Shown here piece after piece: positions 12,769 to 14,290 of a DNA stretch of 14,290 nt. The notes beneath the pieces are model-generated. The model was not told where the DNA came from, ran no database searches, and worked only from the letters and a program-made list of their open reading frames with translations. The DNA is taken from assembly GCA_003551865.1 (NCBI GenBank), contig PUNU01000184.1, positions 1 through 14,290 of the forward strand. Reading direction: 5' to 3'. Positions within the stretch are counted from its first letter, which is position 1; each line of letters opens with the position of its first letter. The translations under genes were made by a program, and so were the position numbers. The DNA comes from Syntrophomonadaceae bacterium (GTDB taxonomy: Bacteria > Bacillota_D > Dethiobacteria > DTU022).

Positions 12769-14290
12769 ATGAAAAAGTACATCATGGGTAATGACGCGAT
12801 TGCCAGTGGAGCCTTGGAGTCTGGTGTCAAGTTGGTCACCGGCTATCCGGGTACCCCATCCACAGAAGTTGTGGATGCGTGCGCAAAGGGGGATGATGTT
12901 TACGTAGAGTGGTCTGCCAATGAGAAAGTGGCCTTGGAAATGGCCATGGGTGCTTCTCTGTGTAATGTCCGTGCTATGGCAGTAATGAAGCACAACGGCA
13001 CCAATTGTGCTACAGATTTTATTATGCATCTTAACTTTACGGGGGTCAGGGGGGGACTGGTGCTTTTATCCAGTGACGATCCCGGGGGAAACTCTTCCCA
13101 AAACGAAGAAGACACTCGTATACCAATTCACACCTATGCTCACCTGCCTCTTTTTGATCCCTGTTCTCCGGAAGAGGCAAAGGAAATGGTTAAGGAGGCG
13201 TTCGAGCTTTCAGAGGAGATGGAATCTTGTTTTGTCCTGCGTCCAGTAATGCGGGTATGTCACTCAAGGGAAATGATAGAAGTAGGGGAGCAAAGGGACC
13301 TGGGAAGAGAGCCTGAATTTGTAGATGATCGCTCCCGTTTCGTTATGAGCGCAGTGAGCGAAGTAAAAGCTGGGGGCAAATTGCGCCCCCTGTGGAGGCA
13401 CAGCCTGTTAAACCAGAAGCAAAAAGAATTTACCGATTACGCTGAAAAAAGCGTTTTTAACCATGTAGAAGCCGGCGAAGGAAAGGTTGGACTGGTCGGA
13501 TGCGGCATCGGGTATACATACATTAAAGAAGCCGAAGCTATTCTCGGCACCAAATTTCCCGTTTTAAAATTGGGAACCTTGCCACTTCCTCGTGAGAAGG
13601 TAGTTTCGTTTCTTAGGCAATTTGACAAGGTGGTTGTGTTTGAAGAAGTGGAGCCGGTTGTTGCCAGGATGTTAAAACAAATTTGCTATGAGGAAGGGCT
13701 TTCAGTAGAAATCCTGGGGAGAGAGGGTTTTCTGCCCGAAGAAGGGGAGTTAGTTACGGAAGTAGTTTTAAAGGCGCTGGTTGATCTGGGCCAGGCTGAT
13801 CCCTCTTGCCTTGAAGAACGAAGTATAAATGTGCCGGTTCCCATTAGAACGCGTACACAATGCATCGGTTGTCCACACCGAGGAATGTTAAGTGCTTTAA
13901 AACAAGTAGCCAGAAAAAATAAGGCCGTAGTAACCGGGGACATTGGTTGTTATGATGCCGGAAGTTTCCAGCCTTTGGAGCTGCAGTCTACTATCTTTTG
14001 TATGGGTTCTTCAATCCCCATGGCATCAGGTATAGAGAAAACTGGAATCAATCGGCCTGTGATGTCTATTATCGGTGACTCTACATTTTTCCACAACGGT
14101 TTAATGGGGTTGGTAAATGCTTCTTTTAACCGATCAAACCTTACTATTGTTCTTTGTGATAACGGTACTACTGCCATGACCGGATTTCAACCTCATCCCG
14201 GGAGTGCAGAGACTATTAGGAATGAAGAAGCACCCTGGCTTGATGCTGCCAAGATTGGTGAAGGCTTGGGTATCAGCACCCGGGTAATTA
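12769..14290 (+). CDS. iorA: Indolepyruvate:ferredoxin oxidoreductase alpha subunit-like (IorA), 3' end beyond window
   Basis: ATG at 12769 follows AAAGGAG (12756-12762) by 6 nt, and the frame stays open to the right edge (507 residues seen). IorA enzymes oxidatively decarboxylate aryl-pyruvates to aryl-acetyl-CoA and reduce ferredoxin. The N-terminal pyrimidine-binding domain shows VTGYPGTPSTEV and EWSANEKVALEMAMG with Glu52. A mid segment has CxxC in TQCIGCPHRG (Cys365, Cys368). The thiamine-diphosphate domain shows GDIGCYD, CMGSSIPMASGIEK, IIGDSTFFHNGLMGLVNA (from about 434) and NGTTAMTGFQPHPG, i.e. the GDS...N diphosphate/Mg site. Known IorA proteins end in ferredoxin-like [4Fe-4S] domains, which lie outside this window, as would iorB. 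The upstream IclR regulator and small cysteine protein suggest a dedicated aromatic or 2-oxoacid pathway; the exact substrate is inferred. Confidence 0.9.
   Translation, partial: MKKYIMGNDAIASGALESGVKLVTGYPGTPSTEVVDACAKGDDVYVEWSANEKVALEMAMGASLCNVRAMAVMKHNGTNCATDFIMHLNFTGVRGGLVLLSSDDPGGNSSQNEEDTRIPIHTYAHLPLFDPCSPEEAKEMVKEAFELSEEMESCFVLRPVMRVCHSREMIEVGEQRDLGREPEFVDDRSRFVMSAVSEVKAGGKLRPLWRHSLLNQKQKEFTDYAEKSVFNHVEAGEGKVGLVGCGIGYTYIKEAEAILGTKFPVLKLGTLPLPREKVVSFLRQFDKVVVFEEVEPVVARMLKQICYEEGLSVEILGREGFLPEEGELVTEVVLKALVDLGQADPSCLEERSINVPVPIRTRTQCIGCPHRGMLSALKQVARKNKAVVTGDIGCYDAGSFQPLELQSTIFCMGSSIPMASGIEKTGINRPVMSIIGDSTFFHNGLMGLVNASFNRSNLTIVLCDNGTTAMTGFQPHPGSAETIRNEEAPWLDAAKIGEGLGISTRVI

Noticed and set aside
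13007..14177. Several frames within the iorA-like region on both strands
   Set aside because: They overlap a continuous IorA-type frame with thiamine-diphosphate motifs; none has a ribosome binding site or domain pattern.

Overview
The window looks like a chromosomal segment of an anaerobic, low-to-mid GC Firmicute, most likely a clostridial or peptococcal lineage with acyl-CoA and 2-oxoacid metabolism. This is inferred from strong AGGAGG-type ribosome binding sites, TTG starts, consensus sigma-A promoters, a GEMM-I (c-di-GMP) riboswitch, a clostridial-type 3-hydroxybutyryl-CoA dehydrogenase, an AMP-forming acyl-CoA ligase, a ferredoxin-dependent 2-oxoacid oxidoreductase, and a possible spore-germination permease remnant. 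Species cannot be fixed from the sequence alone. Both edges cut genes: a tenA-like gene on the left and an iorA-like gene on the right.

Left part (1-6387). A TenA-family gene (minus, 3' end missing) diverges from hbd (plus; TTG start at 833). hbd converges on a long sppA gene (minus). Between them is a nearly perfect long hairpin made of two inverted copies of a 22-bp sequence, and that sequence occurs again at 8885. After sppA come a gene-free stretch with a possible decayed membrane-protein fragment, a small roadblock/LC7-like protein (minus) and an acyl-CoA synthetase (minus). Three palindromes lie upstream of the synthetase.

Middle part (6388-8976). A minus-strand gene encodes 14 MORN-type repeats, a charged coiled-coil linker and a C-terminal membrane anchor. 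Its long leader carries a clear GEMM-I cyclic-di-GMP riboswitch behind a perfect TTGACA-17-TATAAT promoter, so this unusual protein appears to be a c-di-GMP-controlled product. This is the most interesting item in the window. Upstream of it is a C_GCAxxG_C_C-type redox protein (minus).

Right part (8977-14290, all plus). An ArsR-type regulator with a cysteine-rich tail is followed by an ABC ATPase and an ABC-2 permease, apparently a self-regulated exporter operon. Its consensus promoter abuts a copy of the 22-bp repeat and contains two direct repeats that could be the operator. After an AT-rich stretch come a small five-cysteine protein of unknown function, an IclR regulator, and a truncated IorA-type thiamine-diphosphate oxidoreductase. 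The IclR-iorA gap has an inverted repeat overlapping a plausible promoter, consistent with local IclR control.
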